Assembly: GCA_009763385.1 (NCBI GenBank)
Contig: CM019827.1
Coordinates: 93,160,177 to 93,224,176 of the forward strand
Direction: 5' to 3'
Source: Coix lacryma-jobi var. lacryma-jobi
Taxonomy: Eukaryota; Streptophyta; Magnoliopsida; Poales; Poaceae
DNA length: 64,000 bases
Position 1 is the stretch's first letter; each line of letters starts with the position of its first letter. Below the pieces are notes generated by a model, which was not told the origin of the DNA, made no database searches, and saw only the letters and a program-made list of their open reading frames with translations. Shown here piece by piece: positions 36,901-46,614 of this stretch. The translations under genes and the position numbers were made by a program.

Positions 36901-37518
36901 GGCTCGTGAGAAGCCGCGATCGACGTACGCGGGGTGGGTGATCTCCAGGTTGGCCATGGCCTGCAGTAGCACGCCCGGGCGCTCCTCCTAGCCTGCCGAC
37001 TGTCGGTCCCGACGGCACTCGTTGAACTGGCGGGCGTAGGCTGCTGCGGAGCTGTCGAGGCCGAACGGGAACCGCCGGCGTCGAGCGCGGTACACCCCGT
37101 GCGGGAGGAGGCTGGGTGGCGTCGACGGTGCACGGCTCGGAGGCCTCTGGCCTGGCTCCTGGTCCGTGCGCATGATGAACGCGAAGTCGCTGGGCGGGCG
37201 CGCCCCGGAAGTCTCCGGCCGTGCGCCGGGCAGGCTCCTCCTCGGGAACTCCGCGCCGGCCACGGGGAAGTGGGTGTACGCCGCCGGCACGGCCTGTGCC
37301 TGGCGACGATGGTGACGACGGCGCCGCTCACGGGGTGGCGACGCGTGGTGGTGTGGGCGACGTGCCACGCTCCTCGCACGGGGTAGCGCGACACGCCCTC
37401 CACTCGGGCCCTCAATGGAGAGCAAGGTCAGCTTGTTGCCGTTGTCGGTGGCCAGGAACTCGAGGCTCCCGAACCAGATGACAACACCGGCAGAGAACGA
37501 AGGAGTCAAAGCAGCCAT
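30952..37518 (-). pseudogene. E2 gag-pol polyprotein (gag, protease, RT, RNase H, integrase), broken
   Basis: One frame starts at 37518 (MAALTPSFSAG). Gag has GWLEG-type capsid features (LYLSDTAHRWLEGLP, about 35780) and a knuckle-like CTYHRGPVNHKLKDC. Protease motif VLMDGGSSLNIIY is near 34780. RT (34224-33330) has KKNGKMRMCVDYTGLN, SFLDAYSGYHQI and catalytic YVDD near 33640. The first RNase H is followed by a second, archaeal-type one (WTMYFDGSLMKTGA, near 32770), as in Tat elements. Integrase has an H-C-C-type finger (32000-31870), then DLVGPL, TDNGTQFTGKKF and NGQVERAN as the D,D,E core, ending near 30952. In-frame stops are TAG at 36988, 36568 and 34231 and TGA at 32447 and 32117. Frameshifts lie near 33350 and 31297. 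Confidence 0.93.
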
Positions 37519-37555
37519 CCAGGAAACAGCGAGAAACCGACTCGACACGCGAAGG

Positions 37556-37573
37556 CCCCTACCTGGCGCGCCA
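37556..37573 (-). other. E2 primer-binding site
   Basis: On the minus strand TGGCGCGCCAGGTAGGGG begins 2 nt inside the 5' LTR. The TGG start fits pairing to a tRNA CCA end; the tRNA was not identified. Confidence 0.75.
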
Positions 37574-37575
37574 AC

Positions 37576-38836
37576 TGTCGGTGTTTCGAACCCGGGGGTA
37601 TGACACCAACGAGTAATGTGATCGCGTGCTCTCTTCCTGGATGGTGATGCAAGATGACACAAGGATTTATCCTGGTTCGGGCAAAGAAGGCCCTACGTCC
37701 AGCGGGGGAGGAGGTTCTCGTATTACTTGCACCTAAGTGCTTGTACAGGGGCGAATACAAGCTCAATGAGCGTGGACCGGAGTCCGGACTCGAGTGTGTA
37801 CGTGGGTGGACTTGTGTGTTGTCTCTCGGAGTTGTGTAACCGTGGACTCGCGTCTTTTTTCCTCTCCGCGCGAAAGGCTTTGGCGTCCCCTTTTATAGAG
37901 CAAGGGGAGGCCAGGGTTACACAAGGGTACTACAGGTGTCGGGGCGTACGATGCCCAATACGGAGAGGGGTAGGAACCCTGTCTTGTCGGGGCCACTGGA
38001 GCCGACGTGAGCGTTGCTGTTGAGGCGTCCTTGGGGCGTGGCCTCCATCCCGGGCGCGGACATGATGACGTGACGATGTAGAAGCCGTACAACACCCATT
38101 CCGGTACGTACAGGACATGGCGGGGTCCCTCCGGATCTTGGGGTACCTGTCTTCCAATAGCATGAAAGCGGTTAGGGCTCGAGGGGCGCAGAGCCGGCCT
38201 CGAGGTGGCGCCTACGGGGGGCTCGAGCCCCCGCGAGTATGGGCAAGTCCCGGGACGCCCGGGCGTATAGCGGGAACCCAGGCTCCGGGATGGGGCTCGA
38301 GTGTGCGTCAGTGCAGGGCATGGCCTAACAGTGCTGTACTAACGCCTTTTTGCCCATGCTTGTGGTGAAAACGAGACTTGACTCGGCCCTGGTTACTGTG
38401 GTACACGTCGGGCTGCAGAGGACATGACTGGAGTAGGTGGATGTATTAAATGCACGGTATGGGGCTGGCATCCGATGCCTGCGTCGCTCAAGGGAAGCAT
38501 AAGCGCCTCGAGGGATAGGCTGCTGTGCCAGAGAGGCTCGAGGTCCCCTGCGTGGGGTCTCGAGGTATGGTATTCGGCTTGTGGGGGGCTCGAGCCCTAA
38601 ATTCCAGGACTCGAGGTTTTAGTGGGGCGCTCGCCCGTGGCCTGGCTTTGGAGGGCTTGGGCGAGATGGAGAACGGGCGTTAGCCCGAGGCCTGGCTTGG
38701 TGGGCCAGCGTTGTGGGCCCCGAGGGGTTGGTCTCTTTAGGGGGTTAGACTAGTCAGGTTTGTTATTTATAGGCGTTCTAGGTTTAACCCTTTAGTTTGC
38801 GATGATCGGGGGTACCCCTTTGGCGTTCCCCCGACA
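37576..38836 (-). repeat. E2 5' LTR
   Basis: 1261 bp, with the same ends as the left LTR. The minus-strand TATA box (GCTCTATAAAAGGGG) lies at about 37886-37900. Confidence 0.95.
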
Positions 38837-38841
38837 CCTTT

Positions 38842-39038
38842 AGTCCCGGTTGGTAACACGGACCGGGACTAAAGGGTCCCTGACTCAACAGCTCTGCGCA
38901 GTAGCCGTTGGGGCAGACCCTTTAGTCTCGGTCCGTGTTACCGACCGGGACTAAAGGGTCTATTAGTCCTGGGCGGCAAAAACGCCGAGACAAATGGCGA
39001 TTTTAAGAATCGGCCAAAGACCCTATTCTGTAGTAGTG
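38842..39038. repeat. CACTA subterminal repeats and right terminus
   Basis: Inverted motifs AGTCCCGGTTGGTAACAC / ACCGGGACTAAAGGGTC are followed by the terminus, which on the minus strand reads CACTACTACAGAATAGGG. The next bases, TTG, are the candidate 3-bp target duplication; its partner lies outside the window. Confidence 0.85.
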
Positions 39039-39799
39039 TTGGCTCACATGGTTGAGTAATGGAATTCTGAATTCCCGTCAAAAAGAATCATGACACATTT
39101 CACATAAAATTATGAGAAACTACTTTTTCCGCCTCTAAGCCTCTTAGGTGTTGTTTGGTTCGCTTAGTGTCGGTGTTTTGAACCGGGGGGTCCTAACACC
39201 GGCGAATGAATTTGTCTCTGCGTGTTCCTAACTCCGGGTGGTGATGCAAGAAGAACACAAGAGATTTATACTGGTTCGGGCGAACGGAGGCCCTACCAGT
39301 GGAAGAGAGGAGGTCATGTTATCTTGCACCGGGGTGCTTGTAGTAGGGGTTACAAGCGGGTGAGAGAGGGGGAGCTCCCCAAGTCTCGTGTGAGCGAAGG
39401 AGAGTGTGTGTGTGAGAAGGTGGCGGTCGATGTGTTGCTGCCTTTTGTGAGGGTGCCCCTGGCTCCTCCTTTTGAGGGCACAAGGTTACATAGAAGGTGT
39501 TACACTCGTGACCTTATCTTGGTCAAGAAGGGAGGAGGTGAGTTGTCCTGTGAAGGACCGGATTAGCGACCAGAGGGGGGGGGGGGGTGAATGGGAGCCT
39601 CAAATTCAACTCGTGAATAGAATGGCCCTTGTCCTAGAAAATCACCCCAAAAGTTAAGACTCGAAACAACCGAAGAGTTCACGACCTACGAGTAGGTGGA
39701 TACCCTAGGAGATGTCCTAGTGGTACAGCGGAACCCCCGGAGAAACACCGAAACCAACTACCATAGCCTCGGAGCAAAACTGCACAATCTGCAGATTTG

Positions 39800-40081
39800 C
39801 GGACTGTCCGGGGTAAGTCCCGGACTGTCCGCGACTGGGAGCCGGACTGTCCGCCGTTAAGTCCCGGACTGTCCGCGACTGGGAGCCGGACTGTCCGCCG
39901 GCAAAAACGCAGAAACCAAACAGTGCTGCAAGTCTGTTGGACAGGTCCCGGACTGTCCGCGGGTTTGTACCGCGGACTGTCCGCCGTTCACTCGACAGTG
40001 AACAGTCAGGGGTCTGCGCCCCACTGGCCTGCCCAAGACCCGATGCGCGGACTGTCCGCCGTCTGAGGCGCGGACTGTCCG
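39800..40081. repeat. Nine phased palindromes CGGACTGTCCG
   Basis: Copies start at 39800, 39821, 39843, 39865, 39887, 39949, 39973, 40048 and 40071. The spacing is 21-24 bp within clusters. Five are extended to GCGG...CCGC or CCGG...CCGC type flanks. The array lies upstream of the LTR's TATA box. Confidence 0.95.
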
Positions 40082-40621
40082 CCAACACCAAGGAAGCACA
40101 AAACTGCTCGGGTTCAAAACCAAATCCGCTTCGATCTCAACCAACTCAAAAGGTAACTTCGATCAAACTCCTCCCAGATGATCCTCTACGTGTTGGGGTG
40201 CTAATCCTAAGAAATCATCGCACCAAACAAAGCCTATCAAGAGAAATCCGAGGATCACTGGAAAGGGGGAAAGAACGAAGAACAAACACAAAATCAACCC
40301 GATCTATGGATTCGTGAGGTTAGGAGAGAATTCCTTCGGTAGAAAGAAGAGGCTCATGACCAAGAACAGATTGATTCAAGTGGAATCGAAAATCATCTCA
40401 CGGAGAGGGAGAACGAGACAAGTCTCCGGGAGATGAAAAAGCGAAACGTGAAGAACACGAACACAAACGTGAATTGATTTGATTTCAGCCGAAATTCCTC
40501 CACACGAGGAGACAACGAGAATACGGTCCCGTTTCCTCAAAAGATCCAAATACACAGAGGTATGATTCCCGTCTCTGCGGATCGCTTGCAGCGAGGTATG
40601 ATTAGAACCTAAGCGGGGGCT

Positions 40622-40641
40622 AGAGAGAGAGAGAGAGAGAG
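40622..40641. repeat. GA microsatellite
   Basis: About ten GA units within the solo LTR, upstream of its TATA box. Confidence 0.9.
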
Positions 40642-40693
40642 TGCTCAGGAACAAATGACTGCAAGGATGGTGAGAGAGGAGGGGTGCCTCTCT

Positions 40694-40701
40694 TATTTAT
40701 A
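40694..40701 (+). promoter_or_regulatory. TATA box of the 39551-41647 LTR
   Basis: TATTTATA in an otherwise GC-rich stretch. It places the CGGACTGTCCG array upstream and the hairpin array downstream, inside the predicted transcript. Confidence 0.5.
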
Positions 40702-40959
40702 GACTAAAACAATAATCCCCTTTCTACCCCTAGATACAAGAGCGAAGCGGCCAACCCTAGGGGTATCCCGGTCCAACTCCGCTGATAGCTGATCTGACGG
40801 CCACGCGCCTTCCTCACCCTTAGCTTCGCCTCAACGCAAGCCTCAGGATGCCGCCACGTGCCGCCCAGTCGACCGCCGCGCATACCTCGTGGATAGCCTC
40901 GCCTCCGCGCCAGCCTCTCCATGCCGCCACGCGTCGACCGTCCTTTTTGCGGACCTCCC

Positions 40960-41169
40960 CCCGGTTTTGAGGCCGAAACCGGGAAACCTGGGCCTTCCCC
41001 CAGTTTTGAGGCCGAAACCGGGAAACCTGTCCTTAGGCTGAGTTTTGTGGCCCAAACTTAGAAACCCGCGCACCCAGGTTTTGAGGCCCAAACCTGGAAA
41101 CCATCCGCACCGAGTTTTGAGGCCCAAACTCGGAAACCGGCCACCCCGAGTTTTGAGGCCCAAACTCGG
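40960..41169. repeat. Six hairpin repeats with co-varying arms
   Basis: Each unit is an 8-nt arm, a near-constant 8-nt loop TGAGGCC(C/G), and the complementary arm. It is followed within 2 nt by AAACC. Starts are 40960, 40999, 41038, 41074, 41110 and 41146, so spacing is 39, 39, 36, 36, 36. Arms are CCCGGTTT/AAACCGGG, CCCAGTTT/AAACCGGG, CTGAGTTT/AAACTTAG, CCAGGTTT/AAACCTGG, and twice CCGAGTTT/AAACTCGG. Four of the six pair perfectly although the arm sequence changes. Confidence 0.95.
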
Positions 41170-42977
41170 AAACCATCGAGGGTAGCTTTTCGAAGCTCAG
41201 CTATCGAACCCGTGCCGTAGACGGGATGTGGTTCGCACACCCCGAGTTCCAGCACCGATGCCGGAGCATGTCCAGCCTCCGCACCGGGCACAGTGCATTC
41301 GCCATCCTTCTCGGCCTCCCGCCAAGTGTCACGACGCCATCACCTTCCTCCCGACTCGGCCGATGCACCGCATATCCCCATGTGCTCTTGCTTGTCAACG
41401 TCACGTGCCAGCTACCACAGCTGGTCCTCAGGTCTCCTGGTCCGTCAGTCCAAGCTCCACGTCCGCCCTTCACCGCTCCCGGTCCGTCGGCACGGCACGT
41501 CCCTACTTGACCTTCACCTCACCTTCGACCACAGCCCGAGCTCCGCACCTGCACGTCAACACAGCCAAGAGACATGTTGCCCGTTGATCGATCACTCATC
41601 ACTCAGGAAGGGAACCACAAGGGCACATATCAACCTTGTATTCTCATCCTGGCTTTCGCTGTGGCGGCATGGTCGTCGTCCTTGGCGTCATGGCGGGGTA
41701 TGTCTCGTATTGTGGTGTCTCGTGTTGAGGTCGTGTGCCTCCGGGAAGTCTGCTGCTAGGGCCGCGCCATGCATGATCTCTCCTCATGGGGGGATGAGGA
41801 CGTCGATTTTCGTAGCCATAAGTCGTGGCCCCGTCCTTGCAGTGTGGTTTCACAGTGCTCGACACCTTTGTCCCGTCACGTCGGGGTGGGGGGGGAGGTG
41901 GTACGATTCCTGCTTCACGTTACTGTCCATACCGCTCAGGCGTGCGGGCTGAGTCATGAGTGACCCGTGGCACGCGTACAAATGGGGAGGCAGCTGCCTT
42001 GGGTTGCACCTGGGAGGCCTGCTTGTTGTACCTTCAGTCCGTGGCCTAACACTAAGGCTTCCGGATGAAGGGGTAGGGTCCGCCTGAGGCCTGGGCCTGA
42101 GGCCTCAAGCGAGGCGTTCGTGAGGCCTGGGTAGGAGGCCTCGGGCGAGATGGTGGATTGTGACTTGCTCTTGGTCAGCACATGGGGTAGGTGACACAAT
42201 GTCTTTGCATGCGTAAACACTGTTATAAGATTCGCTGGGTTTGAATCCCCGCCGAACCCTTCTTTTGAGGAGCGGGTGGCGTGTGACCAGTGAAGTGCAG
42301 CGGCCGTCAGTCGGCGCCATCAAGGGTCTGACTGACCTCTCGAAGGGTGCGGTGATCAGACCTTCAATCGCCGGAGCGGGGCGCCCCGTGATACCCGGTC
42401 CGTGGCCAGACTCCGTATTGGCACGGATAAGGAGACGGGTCACGGAAGTCTTCGTCCTTATTGGGGTGAATTGTGTTGTCCGGTTATTATGCCGGCCTTG
42501 TACGAGGCGCGCCAGGCTTGGGATTGAAACAGGGGTCGGGATGGTTTGGCGGTCTTCATCCCTGCATGCCGGTTTCAGTACGTTCCTGGGCCGGGCAATT
42601 TCAGCCTGGTTTCGTTTGAGCAATCGAGCTGTTGTCCCCGCGGGGCGGAGCACCACGGGATCGTGGGCGGGGCTCATCGCTGAGGCCTAGCCGATCGGCC
42701 CGGCGTTGCCCAGTGGGTCTGGCCTTGTTTTGGTCGGGTTGCTCGGGGTACCCCTTATTTTGGTACCCGACACTTAGTTTGTAGCGTGATCTGATCTCTC
42801 CAGCAATGGATCACGTTAGTTATTGTTTGTTTGAGGTATGCTGTTCGGATACTGATAGCACAGGAATAGTTACGCGCCTTTAGCGGCCCGATTACACCTG
42901 ATCTTAGGCGGGAAGCGCTCACGCTCACGTCCACGTGAAAACAGATATTTTCCAATTCCCACGTCTGAACCAAACAA

Positions 42978-43871
42978 GATAGGTAAATTAAGGATTTCCT
43001 TTTCGTTGCCCCCGTGAAACCATTCCATTTAAGTTATATTGCTTTTGTAGAACCAAACATCTGCTTAGTTCATTTTAGAGAATTACTTTTCTTTAATTTT
43101 TTTTTTTGGCAGAGCTCCTGTTGAGAATCAACTTTGAGAGCTTTGACAAACATGACCTAATGTTGTTGCATAAAATTAGGTGTTAGGTGCTCATGGCTGC
43201 ATCATTAGACAATCCTTATTGATTTTTTTTCTCGATATCTGTTATAAAACTGGTTTGGCATTGATGTCAACCCTATGAGTCCAAAATGTGTTAAAAAAAC
43301 TCCTAGGAGTCCAAAATGGAATATTTTGGAATCTTCCTACGCTAGAAAACCCTGTTTGGTTCGGTGTCGGGCGGTTAGGGAGCTGGCTAGGCATTGATCT
43401 CAATCCTCCCTATAGGAGTTCAAAATTGAACACCTAGCGAAGCAAGAGATTTTGATGTTTGGCCTTCAATTCAGGCACCTTATTTTTGTTAACCTCCAAT
43501 CCACATGACTTTCGAAATATGATCCCACGTCTCGTTTTGACTCTTTTCCTCAATTTTTATTTCTTTGTCTTTTGTTTTTCATCAGGTCTGACGATGGGGT
43601 CCAAATAGTCCCGTCTAACCTTTTTGATGAGGGTGTACGAATTGGAGGTTAAAATAAGAGTGGCCTGCCCTAGTGTAAATTGTCAACTCCATTGTAGAGG
43701 CTAGAGGTCATTCAGATTTTCCTCTATGAATGAATATGCTTGCTCCGGTCTATTCCGGTGTTGCGTACAATCTATGCACCTAAAAAATTCAAAGGAAACG
43801 TGCACCGACAAAACTAATACTACCCCACGGCTATCCTTTTCGCGCTCCACAAAACGAGAACCCTGTTATTA
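42978..43871. other. Unassigned intergenic sequence
   Basis: No coding signal and no clear element boundaries. AACCAAACA at 43032 and TGTTTGGTT at 43343 form a weak inverted pair, possibly another small MITE. Confidence 0.4.
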
Positions 43872-44215
43872 AGCATCTCCAATTGTTTAGAAAAATTGAC
43901 TTAGAAAAAGTTATCATTTAGCACTTGCTAAAACTTTTACCAAGTTAATTTTTCATGTATCTCCAATAGTTTGGTAAAACTAACATAGAAAAGTAGGCGC
44001 GAGAGAAGTGGCGGCGGATTCCAACTTGCTAAAAATAACATAGAAACGCCAGATAGCAAGTGAAGCTGACTTGGTAAATATAGCAAGTAAATGACCTCCG
44101 ATTCTAACTTGGAAAAATTTAGCAAGTCATATACCAATCTGTTGGAGAACGTTTTTTCTTCTTTTCCCAATAAAACAAGGATAGCAAGTCATTTTTCCAA
44201 ATTATTAGAGATGCT
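43872..44215. mobile_element. Candidate MITE, about 340 bp
   Basis: The ends AGCATCTCCAATTGTTT and, inverted, AGCATCTCTAATAATTT match at most positions. The interior has repeated motifs such as ACTTGCTAAA and TAGCAAGT in both orientations. Terminal AGCATCTCCAA is frequent in grass MITEs. No TSD was resolved. Confidence 0.55.
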
Positions 44216-44950
44216 CACCCTACGTCGGTGCGGCTACCAAAAAAAATGATTTCAAAGGTATCGGAAGGCCCTGTCATCATATCAGATTTAGCTACCACTA
44301 CTCCGTGTGCATTTGCTCCGATTGCAAAACCGAAGGACCTGACAACTTTAGCTACCACTATTACCCAGAACATTTTTTAAGTCGAGTGTTTTTTTACAGA
44401 TATCAATACACTACCGGAGAACGGGCCTTTAGCCCTGGACCATTTTGGCCTTTAGCCCCGGGCATGGAGCCGGGGCTAAAGAATCGGGACTAAATGCCCG
44501 ACCTTTAGCCCCGGTTTCCTGGCCCGGGGCTAAAGGGGGACCTTTAGCCTCGGTTGGTAATACCAACCGGGACTAAAGAGGTCTCTAGGCGGGCCTCAGT
44601 GGCTGGCTTCTTTAGTCCCGGTTGGTATTAACAATCGGAGCTAAAGAGGTCATCTCTTTTTTCTTTTTCTTTTCTTTTCTTTTCAATTGGTTATTGTTTT
44701 CGGTTTTACAATTACATTAGGTTTTCTAATACGTATTCTTCGCTGCTAATATATTTCATTAGAGTTTCAAATATGTATTATTCGCTGCTAATAAATATAT
44801 ATAAACACATAAAATTTATAATTACACACAAATGAAATATGAAACTATATATATATTATAGAGCTAGCTATACATATGTACATAAAATATACAACATTAT
44901 CCATCATGCATTCTTAACTTGATATTTACAACACAAATACTGTTCCTGAC

Positions 44951-46538
44951 TTAGAGGTTATACAAGTGTTCGTCTTGGTTTGGCTTAATTGGTTCGTCCT
45001 TGTTAAACCAATACTCGGTGCCAGATTTAAGGACATGGTCATTAAGGAAGCCAGCCATGGTCTCTTGAATTGCTTTGAGGCAGACCTTATCCATCACCTG
45101 GTTCTTCAACCATGTCTCCTTCAATTTGGATTAAAAGAAAAAGAAAGTATTAACATACATAATATTTATGTAATAGCAACAGAAAAAATGAAATAAATTT
45201 ATTTACATGTTACGTATTTGCTGACTCTGTAGAGAAGTTCTTTTTTCGTACAGCGTCAGGAACTCGCAAACATAGTACGCACATAATTGTTTCCCGGTGA
45301 CTGCCGTAGAACCCACTGTACAAGATATAAAAAGATTACTCTCGGCTGAGCGTGCGTCTGCTGAGTGATGCTAATTAAGGTAAAGAGGCGGGGAGGTAGT
45401 ACAACTTACATTTAGTCGTAGAGGATCAGAAAGTTGCGCTTTCAGATCCGGACGGTGTTTCTGAACAAACCAAGCCCAAACCCTACACAATATATATAAT
45501 TGGATCATTAATTAACTATTGCAGAGTTAAAGAGCAGGAATCAATATTTAAAGATCAAATTTACCCTCGGATAATATCTATCATATCTTGATAATCTTCT
45601 TGTGGTTTTCTCAGAGAGTCATAGATTAGCAAACGACTCTCGTGGAGATCGATCACAATTAGTATCCAGTGAAAACTGCATTTATTTATATAGTCAACAC
45701 ATATATCTTTATGTCAACCTATAATAAAATGTGCATATGAAAACAAAACTCACCTAAAATTATAGGGGAATAGTATATATCTTTTGTCCCTTTGGTTTAG
45801 GAAGAACCTCCGCAAATTCCTCTCTGTTTGAATTTTCCATGCATCCGAGGGAGTACTTGGGTCCTTGAATACGATATATGGATCGATGAAACCAATCTCC
45901 TTGTCATTTTTACGCCTGAGTTGTCTCATCATGTTTCTGCATATGTTTAGAAACACTTGCTAGTGTGAGGATAATTACTTATACATATACATAAGCTAAA
46001 GTGAGATTATTAAAAGAAACAATCACTTACAGGCAAAAGCAGTTGACGAGAGATTTGTCGAGAGCGTCTATGTTGCAGAGCTGATGTAACTCATTAAACT
46101 GAATATCATCACCACGAAAGTAATCATGGTCTCTAATTCTGACACAAATATAGTCATCAGCTTTTCTGCGACACGCCGTGAGGTACCACTGATTTAGCAA
46201 GTGCATTTGCGTACCAAGATCCCTCAGGGCCGCTGGGTTGTATAGACTTTGACCATATACATATGCCCTCTCCATTTTTCAACTTCTGGAACACTTTTGA
46301 TGCCTGCTTCTTCGAGTATGTTTTTCACATTTAAACCAGTTTTCTCAAAAAATTTGAGCAGTTGCTCAGGATCAACGTCTCCATATGTTCGTTGTATGAT
46401 GTCCATGTTTGTATCGTCTTGCTTGTTTGCCTCGGCCACTCTTAAGAAACAATGCACGTCATCAATGAACTCTTTTGAGCGACGATCAGCATTGTACATC
46501 CAGTGACGTGTCATCATCTGCATTATATGACATATCAC
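44951..46538 (-). pseudogene. Chimeric gene: transposase-associated N terminus joined to Ulp1-type cysteine protease
   Basis: The first exon has MMTRHWMYNADRRSKEFID, the start of a TNP2 protein, but then goes straight to sequence that precedes Ulp1 domains (LRDLGTQMHLLNQWYLTACR). Further exons separated by GT-AG introns hold FIDPYIVFKDPS, then FHWILIVIDLHESRL (catalytic His) and LLIYDSLRKP (Asp). Last come LCAYYVCEFLTLYE, with the candidate catalytic Cys where Gly usually follows but Ala is seen, and a tail ending at 44951. Ulp1 proteins cleave SUMO from targets; the role in CACTA elements is unknown. There is a frameshift near 46265. The large TNP2 core seems to have been deleted. Confidence 0.7.
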
Positions 46539-46614
46539 ATAATTATATCTCTTATTCTTATAAACAAATGAAATTATAAAATGACATATAACATAATTAT
46601 ATCTCTCATTCTTA

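Larger units (their letters stand above)
23715..38836 (-). mobile_element. Element E2: complete Tat-type Ty3/gypsy retrotransposon with antisense gene, 15.1 kb
   Basis: Two 1261-bp LTRs (23715-24975, 37576-38836) start TGTCGGTGTTTCGAAC and end GTTCCCCCGACA, with the TSD CCTTT on both sides (23710-23714, 38837-38841). Gag-protease-RT-RNase H-integrase points left, so the right LTR is 5'. A five-exon gene on the plus strand lies between pol and the 3' LTR. A second RNase H-like domain and an antisense gene are hallmarks of the Tat lineage. The LTRs differ at roughly 25-30 sites by eye (about 2%). All frames carry several disabling mutations, so this copy is dead. Confidence 0.95.
1..39038 (-). 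mobile_element. Large CACTA (En/Spm-type) transposon, left end outside window, split by three LTR insertions
   Basis: The right terminus at 39026-39038 reads CACTACTACAGAA on the minus strand, a canonical CACTA end, and is followed inward by inverted subterminal repeats of the type CTTTAGTCCCGGT. All coding pieces from 22990 down to position 1 lie on the minus strand in the usual order: GRF zinc finger, TNP2 transposase, then the second ORF. Solo LTR 3177-6476, element E1 12466-22023 and element E2 23715-38836 interrupt it, each with a perfect 5-bp TSD. Once these are removed, about 11 kb of the element lies in the window. A block of subterminal-type repeats at 8.6-8.8 kb leaves open whether this is one element or two joined CACTA copies in the same orientation. 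Confidence 0.85.
39551..41647 (+). mobile_element. Sirevirus-like solo LTR, 2097 bp, rich in palindromes
   Basis: It starts TGAAGGACCGGATTAGC and ends CCTTGTATTCTCA, with the TSD TCCTG on both sides (39546-39550, 41648-41652). No coding region remains. It contains a 12-nt G run near its start, nine CGGACTGTCCG palindromes, a TATA box at 40694, a GA microsatellite, and six spaced hairpin repeats at 40960-41169. The palindromes and the GGGGGTGAATGGG start suggest the Sirevirus side of Ty1/copia. The family is inferred and was not tested by alignment. Confidence 0.8.
39168..42772 (-). mobile_element. Tat-like solo LTR with a nested insertion
   Basis: It starts TGTCGGTGTTTTGAACC and ends TTGGTACCCGACA, with the TSD CTTAG on both sides (39163-39167, 42773-42777). 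Without the nested 2097-bp LTR it is about 1.5 kb. The start and the phrase CTGGTTCGGGC near 39270 match the E2 LTR, so it belongs to the same broad lineage and, like E2, reads on the minus strand. No internal region remains. Confidence 0.85.
39151..42977. mobile_element. Candidate MITE split by a solo LTR
   Basis: The terminal inverted repeats TTGTTTGGTTC (39151-39161) and GAACCAAACAA (42967-42977) are perfect over 11 bp. Without the inserted LTR and one TSD copy the element is about 217 bp. Terminal TTTGGTTC motifs are common in grass MITEs. No TSD was resolved. Confidence 0.4.

Noticed and set aside
39800..40081. CRISPR-like array of repeats and spacers
   Set aside because: Plant nuclear DNA, 11-bp palindromes with about 11-bp gaps, no cas genes, and inside an LTR.
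39797..40317. Protein-coding frames with RTVRG/TVRD repeats
   Set aside because: They are translations of the palindrome array. Both strands are open and no protein family fits.
40843..41163. Repetitive protein with GLKTGG units
   Set aside because: Reading of the hairpin array; the 3-fold spacing keeps it open, but there is no start context or homology. Kept only as a DNA/RNA structure finding.
44951..46538. Host SUMO protease gene
   Set aside because: It is fused to a transposase N terminus and enclosed by CACTA subterminal repeats.
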